Virus record (IMG/VR): IMGVR_UViG_3300013307_000005
Coordinates: 1 to 63,079 of that record
Length of the DNA stretch: 63,079 nucleotides
Direction: 5' to 3' (one strand)
Source of the DNA: a virus
The translations under genes were made by a program, and so were the position numbers. Every line of letters starts with the position of its first letter. Position 1 is the stretch's first letter. The notes under the pieces are model-generated. The model was not told where the DNA came from and did not search any database. It saw only the letters and a program-made list of their open reading frames with translations. Of this stretch, positions 14,906-24,269 are shown piece by piece.

Positions 14906-16290
14906 TGTTTCTTGAACTTCTACATCATCTCCCACACATCCTTTTGGCAGCTACAGCTGCTGTGGGCATGGGCGAAATTGGATCGGCCGGAGCTGATATT
15001 GTTGACTCCGCAACGGAAGGTACTGAGGAAGTAACAGACTCTGTTGAATCTTCAGAGGGTGGTGATTCCGGTGCTGACACTGACAACGAAGGTGTATCTG
15101 GAGAGGAAGAACAACCTGAAGTCCAGCAGAAAACTGATAGTAAAGTTGACTGGCGTACGGTTCCCGCAGAAGTAAAGGGACACATTCAGGAACTTCAGAA
15201 ATCCAATCCGAAGCTGGCAAATCTTCTTCAGAATGCCGTTTATACTTCCAGTACCTTCTTGAAGGAAGTACCCGGCGGTCTTAAAGAGATTCGGGCACTC
15301 AAAACTTCCATCGATCAACTCGGCGGCTTGGATGAGATTAAAACTCTCTCTGACACCCATAAGAGCATGGTCGAAAATCAGGAAGCTCTGGACACTCGTG
15401 CTCGTGAAGGTGATCCGGCAGTACTGGACTCTCTAGAGGAAGTGGCTGGAGAGGGATTCTTCAAGCTGGTTCCGGCGGCGATGAATAAGTGGGCTCAGAA
15501 GGACAGGGCTGGATACAATCACGAGATGAGCAAAATCTTCGTGAATGCCATGAGAGAAGGCGGCTTGGTTTCCGATCTCAATATGGCTTTCAAGCTTCTG
15601 AAACTGAACAGCCCTGAGGCCACCAAGGAAGCTGTGGAATGCCTCAATCGTTGCGCTGAGTGGGCCAACGGAATCAACAAGATTGCTACTGTTCCGCCTG
15701 AAAGACCGAAGATCGATCCGAAAATCGAAGAACAGCAAAAGAACATCGAGTCCGAAAGAACCAAGCTGTTCAACGACAAGTTCAGCAACGAGTTCGGTAG
15801 TTGGAGAGCAAAACAGATCAAGGATGCAGTCTCACAGGTTTCTGGCGGCAAGAGTCTGAACGAATATCAAATGAAGACTCTTAACGAGCGAATCGTCAGC
15901 GACATCCGCGACATTTTGACCACTGACACCGACTATATGAAGAGTCTCGAGAAGATCTACAACAGTCGGGACATGGCTGAGCTTCAGAAGTTTACCAGAG
16001 CTCGCACTTTGAAACTTCTTCCTGAAGTTTCAAAGAAGGCATACCGTTCCCTGTTCTCCGGTGCTGCACCAGTCAAGAAACAGGTTGCCAAACCGAACAC
16101 CCAAACCGATGGAAAAACAACTCCACAGGTGGCACAACAAGTTAAGGGATGGACAAAAGTTGCTCCGGACAAAGCTCCTAAGCCATCAGAAATCGACGAC
16201 AAGAAAACTCCGTTCGAAATGAAGTTTAGGAAGCAAGCTATCCTCAAAAACGGGCAAAAGGTATACTGGGGAGACAAGGTACCGGCGTAG
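14905..16290 (+). CDS. Scaffold-like protein
   Basis: 461 aa. Acidic, low-complexity N-terminus (about 25-80), then long charged helices (about 80-400) and a Lys/Pro-rich C-terminus. This composition, directly before the capsid gene, is typical of scaffolding proteins that guide procapsid assembly. The first 20 residues are hydrophobic (LLHHLPHILLAATAAVG), which is unusual for a scaffold. Confidence 0.75.
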   Translation: MFLELLHHLPHILLAATAAVGMGEIGSAGADIVDSATEGTEEVTDSVESSEGGDSGADTDNEGVSGEEEQPEVQQKTDSKVDWRTVPAEVKGHIQELQKSNPKLANLLQNAVYTSSTFLKEVPGGLKEIRALKTSIDQLGGLDEIKTLSDTHKSMVENQEALDTRAREGDPAVLDSLEEVAGEGFFKLVPAAMNKWAQKDRAGYNHEMSKIFVNAMREGGLVSDLNMAFKLLKLNSPEATKEAVECLNRCAEWANGINKIATVPPERPKIDPKIEEQQKNIESERTKLFNDKFSNEFGSWRAKQIKDAVSQVSGGKSLNEYQMKTLNERIVSDIRDILTTDTDYMKSLEKIYNSRDMAELQKFTRARTLKLLPEVSKKAYRSLFSGAAPVKKQVAKPNTQTDGKTTPQVAQQVKGWTKVAPDKAPKPSEIDDKKTPFEMKFRKQAILKNGQKVYWGDKVPA

Positions 16291-16316
16291 GGCGAAATAC
16301 AGTCAAATTCAGGCAA

Positions 16317-16396
16317 AACCTAGGTACCTAGGTTGATTTTCTAGCAGTCAGTCTGATATAACATATATCGGATAATTTACTGCAAACCTAGGTACC
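16317..16396. repeat. Paired inverted-repeat element A
   Basis: GGTACCTAGGTT (16323-16334) and its exact inverse AACCTAGGTACC (16385-16396) enclose 50 bp. The left arm is extended to an 18-bp palindrome, AACCTAGGTACCTAGGTT. An equivalent element with the same arms and the same 50-bp spacing lies at 38038-38111. The core has a TTGATT/TATAAC pair at roughly promoter spacing. Function unknown. Confidence 0.85.
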
Positions 16397-16605
16397 TCCT
16401 TTGACTGACATGGAATTATTGACATAGTTTGCGGAAACGGCACTCCGAGAACCGGTTGCTTTACAAAATTGCAATAAAGAACAACCCAAAAAGAAGACGG
16501 ATAATCATTCCGGGGAATGGGATCTGAAACCCTTAAATCACGGGACAGGGCCCGGGGAAACCATTCTGAATTGAGATTGGGTGAGTCCAATAAGAGAGAA
16601 ATCTC
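16397..16605 (+). other. Long untranslated leader of the capsid gene
   Basis: About 210 bp without a gene between element A and the capsid start. Short inverted repeats occur (ATTCCGGGGAAT near 16509; GAATGG with CCATTC near 16515/16560), so the RNA is probably structured. AGAGAG precedes the capsid ATG. I see no convincing promoter of the phage's CCCTTGACA type. Confidence 0.5.
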
Positions 16606-17871
16606 ATGGCAGTTGCAAACGTAGCACAGGCGATTGGGATCATGCACGAGCAGGTTCGTCCAGAACTTCCTCGTCTTTACCAACAGGACTATACAGCCTG
16701 GGGTAGGATCAAGAGCCGGACGGACATTGTTGTAGTTTCTTCCCGTCCAACTCGCGTTCCTCTCCGTCTGTTGGCCGGCGGTAAATTCCGTGTGGGATCC
16801 CCGGACGGTGGAGATATCGGTCTTGGTTCGTCCTTTGTAACTGATGCAATGACCCTGGTCCCGGTTTACTTCTTCCAGGCGAGTCAGTACACAAAGGCAA
16901 CCGAAATCAACACCAATTCTGATGAGAAGGCGATCGAAGATTACGCCATGCTCACCATGAAAGACGCGATGGAGCAATTCAACGTCTGCATGGAATCCGT
17001 TCTGCAGGGTGATGGTTCCAACACCCTCGACACCGTCGTTTCGCTTTCCAATGCGAACACAACCATTACCTGCAATAACGCCAACCTGTTCACGGATAAC
17101 CAGGACATTGACTTCTGGGCAGCACTTGGTGGAGCTTTCCTCGGCACAGGAACCATTCTGTCCGTTGACGGCCCCAACAACCAGATCAATATGACCACTC
17201 CGGTTCCGGGCGGTGTAGGTGCAGGTACCCTGATGCTTGTCAGCGGATCCGCCGGCATTGCGAACTCGGGGCTCTTCGGAATCAAGTATTGGCAGGTTTC
17301 TTCCAACACTGGTTCTGTGGGCAACTTGGCTCGCTCGGCTTACCCCGGCAAGCTCACCACCCCGCACGTTTCTGGTAACAACCAGGCTTTGACTCCGGCT
17401 AAAGCCCGTGTGTTCCAGGCTCAGATGCAGGCTGCAATGGGAATCGATGCCGCTGAAAAATCAGAGCTCGAGTATCACATGAACACGGATATGATCGCCG
17501 CTTGGGAGAATGTTGGATTGCTGGTTTCTCAGGTAATCCAGAATCAGATCAAGGGTGACAGTTCAGTGGACATGCTTAAGAAGGATGTTCCGCAGACCTT
17601 CGCAGGACGCCCAGTTCTTAAGAGCATCCATGCAACTCCTGGCCGCATCGACGGTCTGGCGTTCAAGCACTGGTTCCGTTGCGAGAACCAGCCGATTGAC
17701 TACTACGAAGTTGGTGGACAGACTCTGTTCCCGACCTACGGAGCCAGCGGCGGTCTCAGCACCAGCACCCTATTCTATCTCTGGACTGGCGTTCAGATCG
17801 GAAATGAGAATGTCCGCGCTGGAGTCTATGGCGACGGCTTCGCAATTCCGACCGGTTACTTCGGTCATTGA
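16606..17871 (+). CDS. Major capsid protein
   Basis: 421 aa, following the scaffold gene and closed by a very strong terminator, as expected for the most abundant virion protein. The helix with AIEDYAMLTMKDAMEQFNV (about 105-125) fits the spine helix of an HK97-type fold, and the long middle insertion (about 145-225, Thr/Asn/Gly-rich) may be a surface domain. Codon choice is noticeably richer in G+C-ending codons than in the early genes, fitting high expression. Confidence 0.85.
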   Translation: MAVANVAQAIGIMHEQVRPELPRLYQQDYTAWGRIKSRTDIVVVSSRPTRVPLRLLAGGKFRVGSPDGGDIGLGSSFVTDAMTLVPVYFFQASQYTKATEINTNSDEKAIEDYAMLTMKDAMEQFNVCMESVLQGDGSNTLDTVVSLSNANTTITCNNANLFTDNQDIDFWAALGGAFLGTGTILSVDGPNNQINMTTPVPGGVGAGTLMLVSGSAGIANSGLFGIKYWQVSSNTGSVGNLARSAYPGKLTTPHVSGNNQALTPAKARVFQAQMQAAMGIDAAEKSELEYHMNTDMIAAWENVGLLVSQVIQNQIKGDSSVDMLKKDVPQTFAGRPVLKSIHATPGRIDGLAFKHWFRCENQPIDYYEVGGQTLFPTYGASGGLSTSTLFYLWTGVQIGNENVRAGVYGDGFAIPTGYFGH

Positions 17872-17891
17872 TATCACTTCCGAGGGAGAAA

Positions 17892-17925
17892 GGGGAGGTG
17901 GCTACGGCTATCTCCCCACTTTTTT
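17892..17925 (+). terminator. Strong terminator with UACG tetraloop
   Basis: An 11-bp stem from GGGGAGGTGGC to GCTATCTCCCC closes a C(UACG)G tetraloop, an extra-stable UNCG type, and is followed by T6. The ATG of the next gene directly abuts the T run. Confidence 0.9.
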
Positions 17926-18144
17926 ATGGATAAATTGGACGAACTCTTAATTTCTCACGACGAATTGCATATTATATGCAAAGCTATGATGAGTATCATT
18001 CTGGAAAGAAATCTACAGGATGATTTTGAGGAAAAATTGAAAGAAGCAAAAGTTACTCCTGGATTTGCTGAAAGGGCGATGCAGATCGAGGAACAGTTTA
18101 CTCAAAGACGTAGAGTTCTCATGGCTACTGGGAGACTTCAATGA
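17926..18144 (+). CDS. Small helical protein
   Basis: 72 aa, acidic and helical. No ribosome-binding site is visible because the U tract of the terminator abuts the ATG; translation may be weak or start on read-through mRNA. The stop overlaps the next ATG. Confidence 0.65.
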   Translation: MDKLDELLISHDELHIICKAMMSIILERNLQDDFEEKLKEAKVTPGFAERAMQIEEQFTQRRRVLMATGRLQ

Positions 18145-18893
18145 GTGTCGAATTAATCGGAGGGAGTTGTCCATCACTGCAGCAACTTCCAATCGGTTCT
18201 CTGAAAGTTATGGGCTGCAACCCATACGGAGAACCGATATTTCGTGTGGTGTGGTCCGAATCTAGATATTACATGGTCGGAGCTGCACATCGTGAGTATG
18301 ACGGGGATCCGGCATCCGATAAAGTTCTTCGGATGAGAGGTAAGGATCCTAATCTCACTAAAGAGCACGTTGGTTATAAATGGCTTCCACTGTATCCCGG
18401 TCCCGGGCGCTGGGTTCTAGAGATGTGGAAAAGCCCAATGGGATTCACCGGCTGTACTAAAGAGCAGTATGAGCTTATGTACAGAGATCCTGTAACTAAT
18501 CTTATCACTTTGGGCCCATATCCAAGTCGGGGAGAGTATGTCCAGTGCTCTGTACAGCTGTCTCCCAGCCCTGGTCGTGAAGAAATCTTGAGAAAGATTG
18601 AACTCATCAAAGCTGGGTGGAACTACTCTTATGCCGAAAAAGAATCTGCTAATCGAGCTGCTTTGGAAAAAAGTGAAAAAGATAAGTTCAACACTTTTAA
18701 GGATATGTTTAAAGATGCTCAACAGGCATTCAACAACAATCCATCCAGCGTCCGTCCGGGCAAAAGGACAAAGGAAAAGTACGAAATCAAAGTCACGGCG
18801 GAAGAAGCCGGTTTAGCTAGAGTTTCCGGATTCAACGCAGGAACACCCCGCACACCAAGGAGACAACATGCCAGGAACCGCAGAACAGCGTGA
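18141..18893 (+). CDS. Unknown 250-aa virion-module protein
   Basis: The N-terminal two thirds is a globular domain rich in Tyr, Trp and Gly-Pro motifs (PLYPGPGRWVLEMW); the last third is basic and probably disordered. ATGA coupling on both sides. Possibly a head-tail or structural accessory; no family recognised. Confidence 0.75.
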   Translation: MSVELIGGSCPSLQQLPIGSLKVMGCNPYGEPIFRVVWSESRYYMVGAAHREYDGDPASDKVLRMRGKDPNLTKEHVGYKWLPLYPGPGRWVLEMWKSPMGFTGCTKEQYELMYRDPVTNLITLGPYPSRGEYVQCSVQLSPSPGREEILRKIELIKAGWNYSYAEKESANRAALEKSEKDKFNTFKDMFKDAQQAFNNNPSSVRPGKRTKEKYEIKVTAEEAGLARVSGFNAGTPRTPRRQHARNRRTA

Positions 18894-19605
18894 GCAAGCA
18901 GTAAGAGAGCTTAAGGCGAAAAATCAGAAGGATGTTTTTGAGCTTCCGCCCGAGCTAAGAGTCATTGGGAAACCAGTGATGATTTTCAACGTAGGCCCCT
19001 TCCGTCATCAGCGGAGTATGGGAAGCTATGGACAATTCCTCATCCATGCTTGTGAAGACGGTGAACCCTATTCCAAAGGCACCGAGATTCCTTACATCAC
19101 CAATGACCCGGTTCATGTCGATATGTTCCAGATGGCTCATCGCCACGATTCGGGAAGGAAATTGGCGAATGACATCATCGGAGTGGGTCAGTTTCATACA
19201 CCTTCCGAAGATTTGACTCAGTGGGGCGTCTTCGTAGCTTCTGGTGATCTTCCTACCGAGGCTGAACTCAAAGAAGCCCGCCGTAAGATGATCAAGACCG
19301 CTGATCGTCTCATTCAGGAAGCTGATACCTATTGGAATCAGGGTCCCAGCGAATATAAGAACGTTACTGAAATGCACCGTTGGGCTGCCAAGATGCGCGG
19401 CCAGATGGACAAGCCTTGGGCTCGTGCAGTTCAGGAAATGAACTCTTGCGACATCTGTGGGTCACAAGTATCACCAAGCGCAGCAATTTGCCCGACCTGC
19501 AAGAATGTCATTGATGAAGAAAGAGTCATCAAAGCAAAGCTTCGTGGTTATGAGCATCTCTGGAAGAAAAAGGCTACCAACGAGGCTCCAGCAGATCTAG
19601 GATAA
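18868..19605 (+). CDS. Protein with C-terminal zinc ribbon
   Basis: 245 aa. An alpha/beta body is followed by a zinc ribbon CDICG ... CPTCK at about 194-213. It overlaps the preceding gene by 26 bp. Located between capsid and secreted fibre genes. Role unknown. Confidence 0.8.
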   Translation: MPGTAEQREQAVRELKAKNQKDVFELPPELRVIGKPVMIFNVGPFRHQRSMGSYGQFLIHACEDGEPYSKGTEIPYITNDPVHVDMFQMAHRHDSGRKLANDIIGVGQFHTPSEDLTQWGVFVASGDLPTEAELKEARRKMIKTADRLIQEADTYWNQGPSEYKNVTEMHRWAAKMRGQMDKPWARAVQEMNSCDICGSQVSPSAAICPTCKNVIDEERVIKAKLRGYEHLWKKKATNEAPADLG

Positions 19606-19609
19606 ATCA

Positions 19610-22504
19610 ATGAGAAAACTGGCTGTTGCTATCCTGTTAGTTGTCGCTGTATCAGCTGCCCTTGGGCAGAATGCGTATCGTGTTGATAATCCTGTACAAA
19701 CTATCAATACAAACGTTCCCGTCACGAACAATATGTACCCAGTTCTGGCGATTCCTAATGCTGGAGTGAACATCTGTAATGTTCCAGCAAATGGAGTTCC
19801 TTGCACCAACAAAGCAACAACTTACACGGATAGCACCGCCGGGACAACCTGTTCTACGTCCACTCAATTCACTCGTCCCAATTCCAATGTTTGTGTAGCC
19901 AACGCCGATTCCACTGGCAACTGGGGAGGCTGGTTCGCTACCGGGAACTACCAATACACCATCACTTTGCCCAATGGGAGAAGCTACGGACCATATGACC
20001 TATCTGTGGGAACTAACGGATCATCCACAGGACTGCCGGTAAACAATCCAGCATTCACTGGGAAGATGACCGGACCATCTATTCTAGCCAGCATCAACAA
20101 CATGGTTAATGTGATGGCTCCACCCTACAACGCTAAAGGTGATTGTGTTACTGATGATACAGCTGCCTTTGCTGCCGCTCAAGGTGTAGCTGAAACCTTC
20201 TCAGTGGGAAACAGCTTACCAGCAGCTCTAGTTATACCGAAACCTCCTGGCGGCTGCTATATAATCAACGATTTTGTTTGGCACGGAGTTAGTTTAGAAG
20301 GACTCGCTCCAGCTGCCATAGGACCAGCATCTCCAAAAACTTACCCGGTTACTCTTAAAAACTCTCCCGGCGCTCACGATATCTTAAAGATTAATGATCC
20401 AAACTTTGTAGCTGGACAGAGTAGAATATTTCCCGGGTGGTCAATTCGCAACATCGGATTCATCGTTGATAACTCTATAGGTGGTGTGAGACCCCATCGT
20501 TGGCCTGGACGCTGGTTTGATGATGGTGCAATGACCAATGGTAGCGCGGTCTTTACAAGTTCCACTAGAGCTGCCAATATTACATGTGCTGATGTTGGTC
20601 AAGCTATCCAAGTTAATGGGGCAGGTCCAGGCGGTGCAAATCTAGTAACCACCATTCAGAGCGTTTCACCTTGCTGGTACTCGACTAGTACTCCAACCTG
20701 GACCACAATTACTCTAGCAGCTTCCGCTTCTACTACCGTTTCCAATGCCCATACCTATATCTCGGTTCTTGGGCTTCCTGTCACGAAGACTTTAGGGAAT
20801 GCTGCAATCGCACAAGATCTGTATGACGGAAATCCGGCTCATTGGATAGGAACTTCTCTTACCGGAAACTATGGTAAGATGGAAAATGTTTCCTTCGTAA
20901 CTACCAACGGATCTAACTACACCAATCCGAACAATTATCCAGTTGGAGTCTTCACTCAGGGTATTCCTTGGCTTTACGGTCTCGATGTTAAGAACTTCCT
21001 ATTCAATGGCTTCTATTTTGGAGTAGCCCAAACCGGATCCGAGCTCAATTCCTTCCTTCAATCTAGCTCAGGTGATTACGAAACCTGGATGCACGGACTG
21101 TTCTTTTTCAACACGTCCCCGTGGATATCCTATAACGGTTTTTCCCAGCATCTAGAAGACAATCAGATAGCCGGAGATGGTGGACCAATCATTCTTGGAT
21201 TGGGCAACCAAGCTTTCGACGCCCCCATTGGATGGACTATCCAGAATATGGGTATTGAGTCCCCAAATGTAGTTTCGCCCTGGGGTTGGGTCATTACTGG
21301 AGGTTTTCACACAGTAGCAGTCAGTTTGACTTCCAATGCTCCCAGTCAATTCGCTTACTTCGAAGCAAGTACTTCTAGCTGCAGATGCGGCGGGAACAAT
21401 GTCTTCTTTGATGGTCAGAATAACCGTATAGATGATGGTGGCGGCCCTCCACTGAACGTTGTGGATAGAGGATTTGGAAATGAGATCCTCTATGCCTATA
21501 ATGCAAATCCAATCAATGGTCTGCCATCAGCGCATGACGTGAATATGACAGTCTATAAAGGAAGTAATCAACTTCTCAATAGATTCACTTCTGACTTCAT
21601 CCGGGATGGAAACCCAGGTAATCCGTACAACAATGATGATTTATTTTTGTGGCCTCAGGACATAGTCTTCGGTACTCCACCATGGAATTCGGTGGTAGTT
21701 TCCGACACGACTTCTCCAACCGGGAACTATGCCAAGTTTACTTCCGGTCAGAGGTACAACATCTACGCTCCTTACACTCCGTCTAGAGGAAATTCTAATA
21801 GTCTAGTGGTTGGTGACAACCTTCCAACTACTGGAATAACGGTATATCTTTCTGCCAAATGTCCTGTAGCTGGAACGTTTACCCCACAGGTGCAGACTTT
21901 CGGTGGTACCGTAGTAGCTCCAGTTCTTAGCTGCACAACAAGCTATCAGCCTTACACCATCAACGTCCCATGGGCTGTGGGTGACTCCGGGAAACCATTC
22001 TACTTTGGAGCTGCAATCGGCAGCAATGAATTCCGTGTGGCATGGTTCGATATCGTTCCCTTTAAGACTGCCATCAATGGAATTGCTTTGCCCATAACTG
22101 GTGGTGCTCAATTCACGACCGGCCCCCAGAGTGGGACTACAACCAATAACATCGTCACTTTCGCTGACACGAAGGGAACTATCAAGGATAGTGGAATCAG
22201 TATTGCTTCTCAGATTGCCAATATCCAAATCACCGTACCGTCCTTCGTTTTCACTTCTGCAGTATGCTGGGGGCCAGCTTCCAACACTACCCCCGGAACT
22301 GCGGTTATGACGGGTATTTCAACTTCTACAGTTCTTACCGCCGGTTACTCCAGCAATCCAAGTGCTATTAACGGATGGGGAACTACAGGTGGATTGACTT
22401 TTCAGATGTGGCCTACAGCTAATCAGGTGAACTGGTTGGTTTGTAATCCAAGCGGTGCTTCGTTCACGAGCGGGTCCATAACATTCAACGTAGGGGCGAA
22501 ATAG
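19610..22504 (+). CDS. Secreted pectate-lyase-like beta-helix protein (depolymerase/tail-spike type)
   Basis: 964 aa. Sec signal peptide (MRKLAVAILLVVAVSAALG before Q). AKGDCVTDDTAAFAAAQG at about 175-195 is the hallmark opening of pectate-lyase-type right-handed beta-helices common in tail spikes. A long Asn/Gly/Thr-rich helix follows, then a C-terminal beta-sandwich region that could trimerise or bind sugar. Normal tail spikes are made without a signal peptide, so this protein may be released to digest capsule or matrix, or be displayed on the surface. Confidence 0.8.
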   Translation: MRKLAVAILLVVAVSAALGQNAYRVDNPVQTINTNVPVTNNMYPVLAIPNAGVNICNVPANGVPCTNKATTYTDSTAGTTCSTSTQFTRPNSNVCVANADSTGNWGGWFATGNYQYTITLPNGRSYGPYDLSVGTNGSSTGLPVNNPAFTGKMTGPSILASINNMVNVMAPPYNAKGDCVTDDTAAFAAAQGVAETFSVGNSLPAALVIPKPPGGCYIINDFVWHGVSLEGLAPAAIGPASPKTYPVTLKNSPGAHDILKINDPNFVAGQSRIFPGWSIRNIGFIVDNSIGGVRPHRWPGRWFDDGAMTNGSAVFTSSTRAANITCADVGQAIQVNGAGPGGANLVTTIQSVSPCWYSTSTPTWTTITLAASASTTVSNAHTYISVLGLPVTKTLGNAAIAQDLYDGNPAHWIGTSLTGNYGKMENVSFVTTNGSNYTNPNNYPVGVFTQGIPWLYGLDVKNFLFNGFYFGVAQTGSELNSFLQSSSGDYETWMHGLFFFNTSPWISYNGFSQHLEDNQIAGDGGPIILGLGNQAFDAPIGWTIQNMGIESPNVVSPWGWVITGGFHTVAVSLTSNAPSQFAYFEASTSSCRCGGNNVFFDGQNNRIDDGGGPPLNVVDRGFGNEILYAYNANPINGLPSAHDVNMTVYKGSNQLLNRFTSDFIRDGNPGNPYNNDDLFLWPQDIVFGTPPWNSVVVSDTTSPTGNYAKFTSGQRYNIYAPYTPSRGNSNSLVVGDNLPTTGITVYLSAKCPVAGTFTPQVQTFGGTVVAPVLSCTTSYQPYTINVPWAVGDSGKPFYFGAAIGSNEFRVAWFDIVPFKTAINGIALPITGGAQFTTGPQSGTTTNNIVTFADTKGTIKDSGISIASQIANIQITVPSFVFTSAVCWGPASNTTPGTAVMTGISTSTVLTAGYSSNPSAINGWGTTGGLTFQMWPTANQVNWLVCNPSGASFTSGSITFNVGAK

Positions 22505-24072
22505 TGAAGAAGTGGGTTTTACTGCTAAGTTTGACTAGTCCTTTATTCGCTCAGTACAGTACTACTTCTTGTAATTTCGGAGAGACTGGAACATGTAGAC
22601 TAGTTGCTAGCTGTAATTCAACTGATATAAATACTACCATTGCTGCTTCTTCCAATGGCGGGTTAGGATACATTGCTCCCAATCACTTTGATGGAGACGG
22701 AGTTTATGTGCCAGCTGGAAGTTGCAGCTGGACTTCTCCGGTTAACTGGACTAACAAGAACATCAACCTTATTGGGAATGGTGGAATTCTCCCGAGTAAT
22801 GCCACTAAGGGTAATCTAACATCCAGTAACACCGTGATTACTCACAATACCTCCAATGCTTTTCAAGTGAATGCATCCAACAATGGGTTCACCGCAGCTA
22901 CTTTTCGGATTGCAGGATTCACTTTCTCAGGGAGTAATCCATCTAATCAGCTACTCAACATCAATAACAGCAATCCGAACATGACTGCTGAGAATGGATT
23001 CTTTCGAGTAGATCACATAACCTATCTTTACACTCATTCTGGAGATGTTTTTGTAAACTACGGACCTACCTACGGTGTATTTGATCACCTGGATGGAACT
23101 ACGCCGCAGAATCATTTCCTTACCGCAATGTTCTACAACTTTGAAGCTCCCTTTACCACCATACTTCAAGGTGAAACTCTTGCTAGAACGGGTGCTAGAT
23201 TTGGAACTCAGAATTTCATCTTCATCGAAGATTCCAACTTCAATTGCTCAGGAAGCTTTGGTACTGGAGCTATAAGTGATTCTTCCAGTGGAATTCAGAG
23301 ATTGGTTTTCCGCCATAACAGCCTAACAGGGTCCTGTTTCCACTATCAACACTGGACCAGAAGTAACGAATGGGATGGTGGATACTCTGAATACTACAAC
23401 AACGTGTATCAATGTACGGATGCCAGCTGTGCGAGTGGGAGTTATCCTTGCAGATTCAACGCAGGAACCGGGATCTTCCATGATAATCAGATTACAGGAT
23501 ATCAGACCAACTCCTGCTTAATAGATGAGGCTCGTGGCTGTGGGGCTCAGACATCGGCAGTCGCTGGAGAATGTAAAGGAGCACCCCCATCAAATTCACA
23601 GATAGATGTTAATGGTGGTGATCCAAATGCCCCAGGATGGCCATGCGCAGGTCAAGTGGGTTCCGGTTGTACTTCAGGAACTTGTACTAGATCCCAGATG
23701 ACTTCAGTTCCTTACATTATGTACAATAACGGTGCTCAAGCCGGATGTGCTAATGGAGGAAGTTGCACCAATTCCACAACATTCTCTGTGGATGGACCTC
23801 CTGGTGGTGGAAGTTGTACAAGAACCATGTCCAACTATCTGATGAGTACTCCACACACAGCTTCTGGTGGATTAAACGGAGCTATTGACTACAGTTCTGG
23901 AGCTGCTAAACCCTCAAGTGTTGGAATCTACAGCGATATCGCCGGATACACTCCATTTCAGTATCCGTATCCAACTACTTTGATTAGTGGGGGTGGAGGG
24001 ACCGTTTTTCCAACAAGTCTAGGTCCCACTCCTATATCTTTTGTTATTAAGAAACGCCGGGGAGCCACGTAG
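22504..24072 (+). CDS. Secreted Cys-rich beta-helix protein
   Basis: 522 aa from a GTG that overlaps the previous TAG, with GTAGGGG upstream. Signal peptide MKKWVLLLSLTSPLFA before Q. The mature protein is Asn/Ser/Thr/Gly-rich beta-helix-like sequence with more than 20 Cys, plausible only where disulfides form, so the periplasm or outside. It ends with a basic SFVIKKRRGAT. Likely an adhesin or glycan-active partner of the preceding protein. Confidence 0.75.
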   Translation: MKKWVLLLSLTSPLFAQYSTTSCNFGETGTCRLVASCNSTDINTTIAASSNGGLGYIAPNHFDGDGVYVPAGSCSWTSPVNWTNKNINLIGNGGILPSNATKGNLTSSNTVITHNTSNAFQVNASNNGFTAATFRIAGFTFSGSNPSNQLLNINNSNPNMTAENGFFRVDHITYLYTHSGDVFVNYGPTYGVFDHLDGTTPQNHFLTAMFYNFEAPFTTILQGETLARTGARFGTQNFIFIEDSNFNCSGSFGTGAISDSSSGIQRLVFRHNSLTGSCFHYQHWTRSNEWDGGYSEYYNNVYQCTDASCASGSYPCRFNAGTGIFHDNQITGYQTNSCLIDEARGCGAQTSAVAGECKGAPPSNSQIDVNGGDPNAPGWPCAGQVGSGCTSGTCTRSQMTSVPYIMYNNGAQAGCANGGSCTNSTTFSVDGPPGGGSCTRTMSNYLMSTPHTASGGLNGAIDYSSGAAKPSSVGIYSDIAGYTPFQYPYPTTLISGGGGTVFPTSLGPTPISFVIKKRRGAT

Positions 24073-24074
24073 AG

Positions 24075-24269
24075 ATGTCGGTGGTCGAGGATGTTAGAAC
24101 ACTCAAACGAATCGTTATCGAAGGTAACGGTGAGGAGTCTCTAGTGAGCAAAGTCGCAGTTCTCGAACAGAAGGTTGGCGAGATGAGATGGGGTATTAGA
24201 CTTCTGATAGGCATGGCCTTAGGAATTCTAGTTCCCGTTGTCAAAGCCTGGATTCAAGGAAAGCTATGA
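24075..24269 (+). CDS. Small coiled-coil membrane protein, XhlA/holin-like
   Basis: 64 aa. An N-terminal heptad region is followed by one transmembrane segment (IRLLIGMALGILVPVVKAW) and a short basic end, the layout of XhlA-type lysis accessories. It lies two genes before the lysozyme-like gene, so a holin or lysis-control role is likely. Confidence 0.65.
   Translation: MSVVEDVRTLKRIVIEGNGEESLVSKVAVLEQKVGEMRWGIRLLIGMALGILVPVVKAWIQGKL

Noticed and set aside
16335-16364. TTGATT/TATAAC in element A as the capsid promoter
   Set aside because: It lacks the CCCTTGACA class signature and the matching pair is not kept in element B, so promoter function is not supported.
16348-17367. Long antisense open frame over the capsid gene
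   Set aside because: Low-information shadow of a highly expressed gene with no ribosome-binding site; the capsid frame explains the sequence.
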